From NCBI RefSeq assembly GCF_900141825.1, contig NZ_FQYQ01000007.1:62001-126000 (forward strand): DNA of 64,000 nucleotides, in the 5' to 3' direction. Shown piece by piece: positions 58,597 through 64,000 of this stretch; within the stretch, counting starts at the first letter, position 1; every line of letters starts with the position of its first letter. The position numbers and the translations under genes are program-made. The notes beneath the pieces were generated by a model. The model was not told the origin of the DNA. It saw nothing but the letters and a program-made list of their open reading frames with translations, and did not search any database. Source of the DNA: Pseudobutyrivibrio xylanivorans DSM 14809. GTDB lineage: Bacteria > Bacillota > Clostridia > Lachnospirales > Lachnospiraceae.

Positions 58597-59520
58597 TTAC
58601 GTTCCTGTCTGTTGTGCTTTCTTCATAATATCCTTAACAACATCCGTACCTTCTATCTTATTCACCCCAAAACACTTCTTTCCTGCATCCTTCAAAGAAG
58701 CTCCGATATGATAGCCTTCCACGCCATCTATAATCAAAAACCGATCATGAAAAGCTATAGTCTTCTTAATTGTTAATGTAGGATACTGTGCATTGAAATT
58801 ATTAATATCCTGCGAAGATATTCTTGCACTGGGCAACGTATATGCAAATACATCAACGCCCGCATTTTTCTTAGCAAGGATATTTAATGTAATCACATCA
58901 ATATATCCATCTATTAAAACAATTTCCTTCTTTGCATGTCCGATAATATCTGTAAGAAAACTGAAGGCATCAAAAATCTGACCATCATAGAAAATCTTCT
59001 GATTTTCTTCCTCATGATTTGCCATATACTCAAATATCCTGCCAAACTTCTCATCTGTATCTTTTTGATATTCCAACTGCTTCAGTTCGATAGCATTAAT
59101 CTTCTCAAACATTAGAGCATTATTAGCAATGAAGTGACGCATCTCCTTAAAAGCACGCATTATAAAAATACTCTGCTTAGTGGCCAATTCACCCTTTAGA
59201 ACCGTTGCTAACATATAAATGCCCTGTTCTGTAAAGGCATATGGAAATTTTCTACGACCTCCACCTTGTCCAGAAAAAAATGTGTTTTCTCGTGAAGTCA
59301 CAAATTGTGACTTCACCAATTCAACTTCATCTTTTGTTAATTGAAACATAAAATCTTCTGGAAAGCGCTCAATATTTCTTTTCACCTGTTGGTTCATAGC
59401 TTTAAGCTCATATCCATAAATATCAGCCAAATCACTGTCAAGCATCACCTGTTGTCCGCGTATCGTATATACACAGTTTCTAATAGACTCAACTGTGAGT
59501 AAGTCTGTTGTATTTTTCAT
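58597..59520 (-). CDS. ORF6N domain protein with C-terminal PLD-like domain
   Basis: Start at 59520 (MKNTTDLLTVESIRNCVYTI, 307 residues) with AAAGGA upstream; the frame is open for 44 more codons. The ORF6N DNA-binding domain (about 8-100) has RGQQVMLDSDLADIYGYELK, NQQVKRNIERFPEDFMFQLT and YAFTEQGIYMLATVL. The C-terminal part (about 180-300) has a phospholipase-D-like single motif (FHDRFLIIDG, then GASLKDAGKKCFG), HxR in place of HxK. Proteins of this build are common on mobile elements; the target is unknown. A palindrome inside the gene recurs in its leader. Confidence 0.78.
   Translation of the reverse strand: MKNTTDLLTVESIRNCVYTIRGQQVMLDSDLADIYGYELKAMNQQVKRNIERFPEDFMFQLTKDEVELVKSQFVTSRENTFFSGQGGGRRKFPYAFTEQGIYMLATVLKGELATKQSIFIMRAFKEMRHFIANNALMFEKINAIELKQLEYQKDTDEKFGRIFEYMANHEEENQKIFYDGQIFDAFSFLTDIIGHAKKEIVLIDGYIDVITLNILAKKNAGVDVFAYTLPSARISSQDINNFNAQYPTLTIKKTIAFHDRFLIIDGVEGYHIGASLKDAGKKCFGVNKIEGTDVVKDIMKKAQQTGT
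59292..59316. repeat. Perfect palindrome, copy inside the ORF6N gene
   Basis: The 25-base palindrome has arms GTGAAGTCACAA and TTGTGACTTCAC around one base. It encodes the segment KSQFVTS of the protein. A second copy, 59551-59573, lies in the leader of the same gene. Confidence 0.85.
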
Positions 59521-59550
59521 AAACACTATATTCCTTTGCATTTTCTTTTT

Positions 59551-59573
59551 TGAAGTCACAAATTGTGACTTCA
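59551..59573. promoter_or_regulatory. Perfect palindrome, copy in the ORF6N leader (operator candidate)
   Basis: The same arms TGAAGTCACAA and TTGTGACTTCA lie about 30-55 bases upstream of the start, just downstream of a TAGAAT-like -10 box (minus strand). The place suits an operator for self-control. Confidence 0.55.
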
Positions 59574-59662
59574 TGTATTCTATATTCAAACAAAGATGTT
59601 TTTTGTGGTCGAAAAAATCGACCTCAAACCACTGGTCCAAATTTTTAATCAAATTATTTTAT

Positions 59663-60025
59663 CTACATATCCTCAAGACTCTCTATCTTCTTCAGGGCTT
59701 CCATATAAGCCATAAGACGCTTCTGCTGTTCTTCCTTAAGATTATGATAATCCTCAATCATCTGAACATCGCCTGGAGTGAATTTACTTTCAGGACTTGC
59801 TGCAGCAATTTCCTCTTCATCCTCAATTCCTTTACCGGTAAGAAGTTGCTCCGGGGTAATTTGCAAAACATTACAGATGTCCATTATCTTTTCTACCGTA
59901 GGATTGGTCTTTCTCTTTTTCCATTCGCTTATGGTACTAGTTGAAATACCTACCTGCTTTGCAAACTCCGCCTGAGTCATATTGCGTTCTTTCAAAACCT
60001 TTATAATTCTTTCGCTGATAATCAT
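59663..60025 (-). CDS. XRE-family transcriptional regulator
   Basis: The 120-residue protein has an N-terminal HTH_XRE domain (about 5-60; MTQAEFAKQVGISTSTISEW and VEKIMDICNVLQITPEQLL) and an acidic C-terminal part. The gene lies in the mobile element between the ORF6N gene and a small gene. Upstream, ATTCAC (60046-60051) and GTGAAT (60071-60076) form a 31-base inverted repeat that could be its operator. Confidence 0.85.
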   Translation of the reverse strand: MIISERIIKVLKERNMTQAEFAKQVGISTSTISEWKKRKTNPTVEKIMDICNVLQITPEQLLTGKGIEDEEEIAAASPESKFTPGDVQMIEDYHNLKEEQQKRLMAYMEALKKIESLEDM

Positions 60026-60045
60026 GAGTGATACCTCGCTTTGCC

Positions 60046-60076
60046 ATTCACCTATGTAATATTCATATTAGTGAAT
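60046..60076. promoter_or_regulatory. Inverted repeat upstream of the XRE gene (operator candidate)
   Basis: ATTCAC and GTGAAT at the ends of a 31-base stretch lie about 20 bases ahead of the XRE start. The arms are only six bases long, so support is weak. Confidence 0.35.
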
Positions 60077-60111
60077 TTATTTTATCACACCTCATGATAT
60101 CCTTCAATGTT

Positions 60112-60306
60112 CTACTTCGTTTTCTTATTACGGAACTTCATATACGCCTTATAAGATTCATATATATATCTTTTTTGAAGATAGACATCAGGATCCGGTA
60201 ATGAATCAAAATCAATTTCATCAGCGTATTTTGCTATTATATTTCCGATAAAGTTTGCAAGAGAACTCCATTCATCTTTGTCTTTTACTATCACTTTATT
60301 CTTCAT
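60112..60306 (-). CDS. Small hypothetical protein of the mobile element
   Basis: The 64-residue protein (MKNKVIVKDKDEWSSLANFI and so on) is charged, with a Lys-rich end. The AAGGAAGGGG site eight bases ahead of the ATG supports a real gene. No family was recognised. It lies between the XRE gene and the oriT-like region in the same direction as both. Confidence 0.6.
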   Translation of the reverse strand: MKNKVIVKDKDEWSSLANFIGNIIAKYADEIDFDSLPDPDVYLQKRYIYESYKAYMKFRNKKTK

Positions 60307-60361
60307 AGCTATCCCCTTCCTTAAATGAGATTTTTTGGCCTTTCACAAATTGGCAAGCAGT

Positions 60362-60460
60362 GCATCGGTGTACACCTGATGCGATTTTGCTTGTTGGGGA
60401 GTATGCCCCAATCCCCCTGATTGCCGATTTTCATCGGCAAGCTACGCCTGCAAAACAGGC
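60362..60460. other. oriT-like cluster of four hairpins
   Basis: Four stems lie in 99 bases: GCATC-GGTGTACACC-T-GATGC (60362-60382), TTGGGG-AGTATG-CCCCAA (60394-60411), TTGCCGAT-TTTC-ATCGGCAA (60421-60440) and GCCTG-CAAAA-CAGGC (60446-60460). No gene fits here. Next to a mobC gene this is where an origin of transfer would be expected. The nick site was not identified. Confidence 0.55.
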
Positions 60461-60472
60461 TAAAAAACGAAG

Positions 60473-60823
60473 TCAATAAATGTCCAAATATTTGTTAAAA
60501 GTCTTTTCCACCTTCTTCAAAACTCGTTCATGATTCTCCTTCATATCCGAAATTGTTTTGCCATCTACAGTGCCACATGAATTGGCAACTTTTGCAATCT
60601 GGTTGATATTGTTGCTGTCAATTTTTAGAAGTTTAATGATTTCTAATAACTCACTGAAGTCTATGTGAATGTAATATCCATCGATTGCCATCTTCCTAAT
60701 ATAGGCGCTCATGTTTTTGACTCCTATCTTCTCCATCCTGTCATGAATCATCTGCAATTCATTTTCAGGAATCTTGATATGAATCTGTTTGTTACATGGA
60801 ACGTATCCCTGATTTAACAACAT
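60473..60823 (-). CDS. mobC: MobC-family relaxosome accessory protein
   Basis: The 116-residue protein has a ribbon-helix-helix-like start (KQIHIKIPENELQMIHDRME and GVKNMSAYIRKMAIDGYYI) and the MobC core NNINQIAKVANSCGTV, followed by a helical C-terminus. MobC helps the relaxase to open DNA at oriT. A good AGGAGG site precedes it. A relaxase gene normally follows; here there is none in the window. Confidence 0.82.
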   Translation of the reverse strand: MLLNQGYVPCNKQIHIKIPENELQMIHDRMEKIGVKNMSAYIRKMAIDGYYIHIDFSELLEIIKLLKIDSNNINQIAKVANSCGTVDGKTISDMKENHERVLKKVEKTFNKYLDIY

Positions 60824-61029
60824 TTGCTTTTCACCTCCTCTCGTTATCGTTGTTCATGGACTAATTATCCAAGATTTAGAAGCCCTACTCCGTATATCCA
60901 AGAGGTAGGAAATAGCTGCTCTTCTCAAAATTTTCCACGATATTGGAATTCATCATTTATAGCAAACTTACATTCTGTTATGATTTACATATACAAGATC
61001 TTTTGGAAAAGCATTGGGGGAATAAAGCA

Positions 61030-61842
61030 TTGAAGTGTAAATTATCAATTCAGGAAAAACTAAAGGATTTAAGAATAGAAAAAGGTCTGTCACTGCAAGA
61101 ACTGGCAGAACAGACCGGAATATCCAGAGCATCTCTAGGAAATTATGAAACTGATGATTACAAAGAAATTACTCACAAGGCTATTATCTCCCTTGCAAAT
61201 TTTTATGGAGTAACTTCCGATTATTTATTAGGACTTACCGAGAATCGTGAACAGCACAGATTCCCTGTTGATGACTTAGGGTTAGATGATGAAACTGTTG
61301 AAATATTAAAAAGTGGCAAGCTGAATGCTCGCCTAATATGCGAAATGATAAAGCATCCAGAGTTTAAAAATTTTCTCACTGACATGGAAATCTACATTGA
61401 CAATCTTGCCGGAATGCAATTTAGAAACCTCAACAAAATGATTGAACAGACAAGAGTCCGTCTTCAAAACAAAGGCATATCTGATGAAGATCATTATATG
61501 AAAACATTGGCGACAGCTTCTATTTCCGAAGATAATTACTTTAACAACCTTCTCGGAAATGATATCGTAAAAATCGCAAAAGATTTAAGAGATGCTCATA
61601 GCAAAGATGCAGAAACCGGTGATGCAACTACACCTGTTGATGATATCCTTGACTCATTTGAAGAACTAAAGACTGCCGATAATGCAACACAAGCTCAGAT
61701 GATAATGTACAGCAAACTCTTTAAAATCAACTTCACTAAGATGAACCCTTATGAGTTTAAAACCTTTACCGATATCCTCCAGAGATATTCAGATCTTTGT
61801 AAACCTGTAAAAGGAACCGGACGCGGCAAAAAGAAAAAATAA
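61030..61842 (+). CDS. XRE-family transcriptional regulator, long form
   Basis: I place the start at a TTG at 61030 (MKCKLSIQEKLKDLRIEKGL, 270 residues), because TGGGGG lies about nine bases ahead and the HTH begins here; a longer ATG-started frame exists. The HTH_XRE domain (about 5-65) has LSLQELAEQTGISRASLGNY and LANFYGVTSDYLLGLTENR. The rest, about 200 residues, is helical with no known domain. It is divergent from mobC and ends at a two-way terminator. Confidence 0.75.
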   Translation: MKCKLSIQEKLKDLRIEKGLSLQELAEQTGISRASLGNYETDDYKEITHKAIISLANFYGVTSDYLLGLTENREQHRFPVDDLGLDDETVEILKSGKLNARLICEMIKHPEFKNFLTDMEIYIDNLAGMQFRNLNKMIEQTRVRLQNKGISDEDHYMKTLATASISEDNYFNNLLGNDIVKIAKDLRDAHSKDAETGDATTPVDDILDSFEELKTADNATQAQMIMYSKLFKINFTKMNPYEFKTFTDILQRYSDLCKPVKGTGRGKKKK

Positions 61843-61889
61843 ACCAATGTCAAATGCTTTTCCGAAATCTATTACATTTTCTTTTTCAA

Positions 61890-61941
61890 GAAAAAGGCGC
61901 ACTCATACCTGCCATTAGTAAGTATAGAGTGCGTCTTTTCC
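61890..61941. terminator. Two-way terminator between the XRE and GNAT genes
   Basis: GGCGCACTC (61896-61904) pairs with GAGTGCGTC (61927-61935), one G-T pair. On the plus strand TTTT follows, and on the minus strand the run is TTTTT. This ends both convergent genes. Confidence 0.8.
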
Positions 61942-61962
61942 TAGTTGTTTATTTCAAATGTA

Positions 61963-62958
61963 TCATCGATGAATGTACAATCTCGTCTGCTCCGGTTCAT
62001 CATCCCCTTGAGCCATACAGTAAAACTCCCATCCATAACGCTCATAAAAACCAGTATGATCTGTAACAAGATAGAGCGGTGAAATTCCTTTTTTATTCAT
62101 GTTCTCCACAACAAGATTAAGAAGATTTCCTGCTATCCCCTGTCCACGATGAGCCTCTTCAGTATATACAGCGCAAACATTGGGGCTTAAGTCCTTCCTG
62201 TCATGAAAATCATTATCGATTACACCTAACCCGCCGACAATTTGATCTCCTAACATGCATAGGTACCAACCATTTTCGGTCTCTTTATTAAGATACGCTG
62301 TCATACATTCAAGATAAGCATCCTTGGGGACTCCCCACTTTTTGTGAAACCAATCTGCATCCATATCTTTTAAGTCGGGTTTTTCTCTCAACTCAAAATA
62401 TTTGTATTCCGTATTCGCATTAATATCTTTTACCATCTCAACAATCTCTATATCTCCGTCAGCAAGAATCTCCACGATTGATTCATGTCCATCCTCATTA
62501 GCTCCATTCTGCCAATAGATTTCAGCCATCCTAAGATTCTCTTGTTCGTCTGTTACTCCATCAAAACACTTGTAGGCATCTCCTTCAAAAACTCTTCCAG
62601 TCACTTTTATCTTTGCAATTCCGAAAGTAGGTCTTCCTAACTTAGCAAAATAGTCTCCCCACCTCTCAGCTTCCTCGTATGACTTAGACACATATAGCGA
62701 AGCCATTCTCGAAGGGTACTCCGAATACTTTTCTTTTCTAACTTTTTCCAACGCAAGCTCACGAAGCGCTACATCCACCTTGTGCGTCAGTTCTGTATCC
62801 TTATATTTTTCAGGATTGTTATATATATCATTTACTGTTTCGAGTTCCTCATATACACGCTTGTGTACACCGTTTGGATGCTTGTCATCCAGAATGATAT
62901 GTTCACCGACCTTCTTGGGAATGTCGGATATTACATGAAAAAAATATTGTTCTTCCAT
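61963..62958 (-). CDS. DUF2441-like plus GNAT acetyltransferase fusion
   Basis: Start at 62958 (MEEQYFFHVISDIPKKVGEH, 331 residues) with GGGAG upstream. The first half (about 1-170) resembles DUF2441 (HVISDIPKKVGEHIILDD, RMASLYVSKSYEEAERWGDY); the second half (about 190-331) is a GNAT fold with the acetyl-CoA loop EEAHRGQGIAGNLLNLVVEN and LYLVTDHTGFYERYGWEF. It may acetylate a small molecule or protein. The fusion is rare in my experience. It lies downstream of the DUF1062 gene. Confidence 0.78.
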   Translation of the reverse strand: MEEQYFFHVISDIPKKVGEHIILDDKHPNGVHKRVYEELETVNDIYNNPEKYKDTELTHKVDVALRELALEKVRKEKYSEYPSRMASLYVSKSYEEAERWGDYFAKLGRPTFGIAKIKVTGRVFEGDAYKCFDGVTDEQENLRMAEIYWQNGANEDGHESIVEILADGDIEIVEMVKDINANTEYKYFELREKPDLKDMDADWFHKKWGVPKDAYLECMTAYLNKETENGWYLCMLGDQIVGGLGVIDNDFHDRKDLSPNVCAVYTEEAHRGQGIAGNLLNLVVENMNKKGISPLYLVTDHTGFYERYGWEFYCMAQGDDEPEQTRLYIHR

Positions 62959-62978
62959 TACATTCTCCCTATTGAAAT

Positions 62979-62999
62979 GGCCGGACACATAGCCCGGCC
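62979..62999 (-). terminator. GC-rich hairpin between DUF1062 and GNAT genes
   Basis: GGCCGG (62979-62984) pairs with CCGGCC (62994-62999) around a nine-base loop. No long T tract follows on the minus strand, so it may be a weak terminator or a processing stem. Confidence 0.4.
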
Positions 63000-63004
63000 G
63001 AAAT

Positions 63005-63313
63005 TCATTTTAATTCAGCATTGTTTCTTTTTAAAAAGTCTATATCGCTACCATACTTCATGGCAGTTTCCATATCGTTATTCATAAAGCTCTCAAACAA
63101 TTCTTTAGGTATCTTTCCTGGACGAGTCCTTTCATAAATTGTGAGGTTCTTGGAATGCTTACATTTCTTACATCGATATATCAGCCATACATCAACACTC
63201 TTACCGTTAGCATTTACTCTAAATCTATAGGAATTGATAAACTCCTGTTTCTTCCCACAACCTCCACATCTAAAGAACACTCTTGTTTTGGTATGATCAG
63301 ACAGAAGGGGCAC
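63005..63313 (-). CDS. DUF1062-family protein, shortened
   Basis: The 102-residue protein starts with GTG (MPLLSDHTKTRVFFRCGGCG). Its two zinc knuckles (CGGC and CKKC) and the core NANGKSVDVWLIYRCKKC then TIYERTRPGKIPKEL match DUF1062. Family members that I know run to about 170-200 residues, so about half is missing at the C-terminus; the frame simply ends at a TGA. It overlaps the CD3324 gene by 17 bases and lacks a good ribosome-binding site, so its translation is probably coupled. Confidence 0.7.
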   Translation of the reverse strand: MPLLSDHTKTRVFFRCGGCGKKQEFINSYRFRVNANGKSVDVWLIYRCKKCKHSKNLTIYERTRPGKIPKELFESFMNNDMETAMKYGSDIDFLKRNNAELK

Positions 63314-63587
63314 CTTTGCTTAAGGCCAGCCTCTGATTCCTGAGGATTCTCTGAATGCTTTTCTCCGACAAGGAAAACCTGTGTGCAAGTTCGTGTATTC
63401 CTATTCCGCCTATATAGTTTTCGTATATTTCTTCATTTCTTTCACGAAAGAAGACCTTGGCAGAAGTCGTGGTTCCCCACTCCTGTTTTTCCTTGCAGGG
63501 AATATAGATCAATTTACCGTCTACATATTGCTGAATCGTTTCAATCAGTTCCTGTGGCAGCACGTTCTCTGCCTTAATATAGCTCAT
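63297..63587 (-). CDS. CD3324 family protein
   Basis: The 96-residue protein opens MSYIKAENVLPQELIETIQQ, then YVDGKLIYIPCKE, and ends with an HTH-like segment GIHELAHRFSLSEKSIQRIL, which is the pattern of the CD3324 family, a small Firmicute family with a putative helix-turn-helix end. GGAGGAG lies just before the ATG. It is the first gene of a three-gene set (DUF1062, DUF2441-GNAT) behind a leader with a short ORF. Confidence 0.8.
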   Translation of the reverse strand: MSYIKAENVLPQELIETIQQYVDGKLIYIPCKEKQEWGTTTSAKVFFRERNEEIYENYIGGIGIHELAHRFSLSEKSIQRILRNQRLALSKGAPSV

Positions 63588-63625
63588 AATGCTCCTCCTA
63601 AATTGATATTTCTTTTAGGATTCAT

Positions 63626-63659
63626 CTGAGCTTACGATTCATTTATTATTTAAGCTCAG
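63626..63659 (-). promoter_or_regulatory. Leader hairpin before the CD3324 gene
   Basis: CTGAGCTTA (63626-63634) and TAAGCTCAG (63651-63659) form a perfect nine-bp stem, 40 bases ahead of the CD3324 start and right after the stop of a nine-residue leader ORF. Confidence 0.6.
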
Positions 63660-63660
63660 A

Positions 63661-63690
63661 CTACTGAGCGATAACAACTCTGATGGTCAT
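63661..63690 (-). CDS. Nine-residue leader ORF (MTIRVVIAQ)
   Basis: ATG at 63690 to TAG at 63661, preceded by GGAAAGGAG (about 63699-63707) at ideal spacing. It sits between the promoter (63735-63763) and a nine-bp hairpin, which is the layout of a ribosome-stall or attenuation leader. It is also similar to the first residues of LuxR-type response regulators (MIRVVIAD), so a remnant is possible. Confidence 0.45.
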   Translation of the reverse strand: MTIRVVIAQ

Positions 63691-63734
63691 ATAATCATGC
63701 TCCTTTCCAATCAAATAAAGTAAAATCTTTGTAA

Positions 63735-63763
63735 ATTGTACGTGAATACAGTTTACGATTCAA
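63735..63763 (-). promoter_or_regulatory. Promoter of the CD3324-DUF1062-GNAT operon
   Basis: On the minus strand TTGAAT (63758-63763) and TACAAT (63735-63740) lie 17 bases apart. The transcript would start at about 63728 and hold the leader ORF. Confidence 0.6.
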
Positions 63764-63806
63764 CCTTAACAATAATTATAAAAGAACTTGCGCCATAAAT
63801 CAGGCC

Positions 63807-64000
63807 TTATATCATCTGAAAAAATTTCAAAGCCTCTTCTATAGCCTTTACCTTTTCTTCCGGGCATCCCGGTTGTCTGCTATTTTCTGATTTTGGCTTA
63901 TTGTAATTTTCTCTTTCTATAATCCCATGCTTCTGCTTTACCTGAGCTATATTCAGGTTTGTCACATGGAATCCGTAGTGCTCCTGCACCCATTCTTCAA
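63807..64000 (-). CDS. C-terminal part of a protein similar to an extension of RlmD-type methyltransferases
   Basis: The frame is open to the window end; the last 64 residues end ENYNKPKSENSRQPGCPEEK, then VKAIEEALKFFQMI. This C-terminal motif (IAQVKQKHGIIERENYN plus CPEEK and a closing hydrophobic helix) resembles a segment fused to 23S rRNA uracil-methyltransferase proteins in Clostridia. With most of the gene outside the window the identity is not safe. Confidence 0.45.
   Translation of the reverse strand, partial: EEWVQEHYGFHVTNLNIAQVKQKHGIIERENYNKPKSENSRQPGCPEEKVKAIEEALKFFQMI

Noticed and set aside
58597-59652. Longer start of the ORF6N protein at 59652.
   Set aside because: The extra 44 codons cover the palindrome and a promoter-like stretch, and family members start near MKNTTDLL.

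Overview
The window reads as a chromosomal piece of a low-to-medium GC Firmicute of the family Lachnospiraceae, most like Butyrivibrio or Pseudobutyrivibrio. The grounds are the gene order of the S10-spc ribosomal operon, the four-cysteine S14, a family 3 beta-glucosidase with its two catalytic domains in reversed order (described in Butyrivibrio), a galactanase, and Shine-Dalgarno sites of the AGGAGG type. The genus is an inference; the family level is fairly safe.

Layout. 1-7900 (minus strand): the S10-spc ribosomal protein operon from rpsJ to the start of rplF, with a long leader and its promoter. 8000-12000: an rRNA-methyltransferase-like gene and a MATE exporter on the plus strand, then a convergent diguanylate cyclase; between the convergent genes lies an unusually structured 220-base element that may be an unnamed non-coding RNA. 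12000-22900: a sugar-sensing and uptake locus. It holds a YtfQRT/YjfF-like ABC importer, a divergent GntR/LacI-type chimeric repressor, and a three-component sensor operon (AraC-type response regulator, LytS/YesM-type kinase and a second YtfQ-like lipoprotein). 22300-32700: metabolic genes (Cytidylate_kin2 kinase, ArsB/NhaD-like transporter, permuted GH3 glucosidase, metF, serine acetyltransferase, SDR, P1 peptidase, lipoprotein). 32800-43500: surface and envelope genes (flotillin, a large secreted papain-like peptidase with Asp-Cys-Pro repeats, a cNMP-binding-domain protein, a modular GH53 galactanase). 43700-51800: alpha/beta hydrolase, MFS transporter, upp-uraA uracil salvage, a TraX-like protein, and a dapA-NhaC (LysW-like) operon under a lysine riboswitch. 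51800-56800: two paralogous diguanylate cyclases flank a cell-wall amidase and a potassium channel.

56900 to about 61850 is an integrated mobile element: large serine recombinase, ORF6N-PLD protein, two XRE regulators, MobC and an oriT-like cluster of hairpins, but no relaxase. The right end (61960-64000) holds a small accessory operon (CD3324-family protein, shortened DUF1062 protein, DUF2441-GNAT protein) behind a promoter, a nine-residue leader ORF and a hairpin, and then the 3' end of another gene.

How the genes fit together: the GH53 enzyme cuts beta-1,4-galactan outside the cell, the YtfQ-type importer could bring in the released galactose-type sugars, and both the three-component system and the GntR/LacI repressor could tune that uptake. 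The regulon membership is inferred from gene context and not shown. No tRNA, rRNA or CRISPR array was seen.
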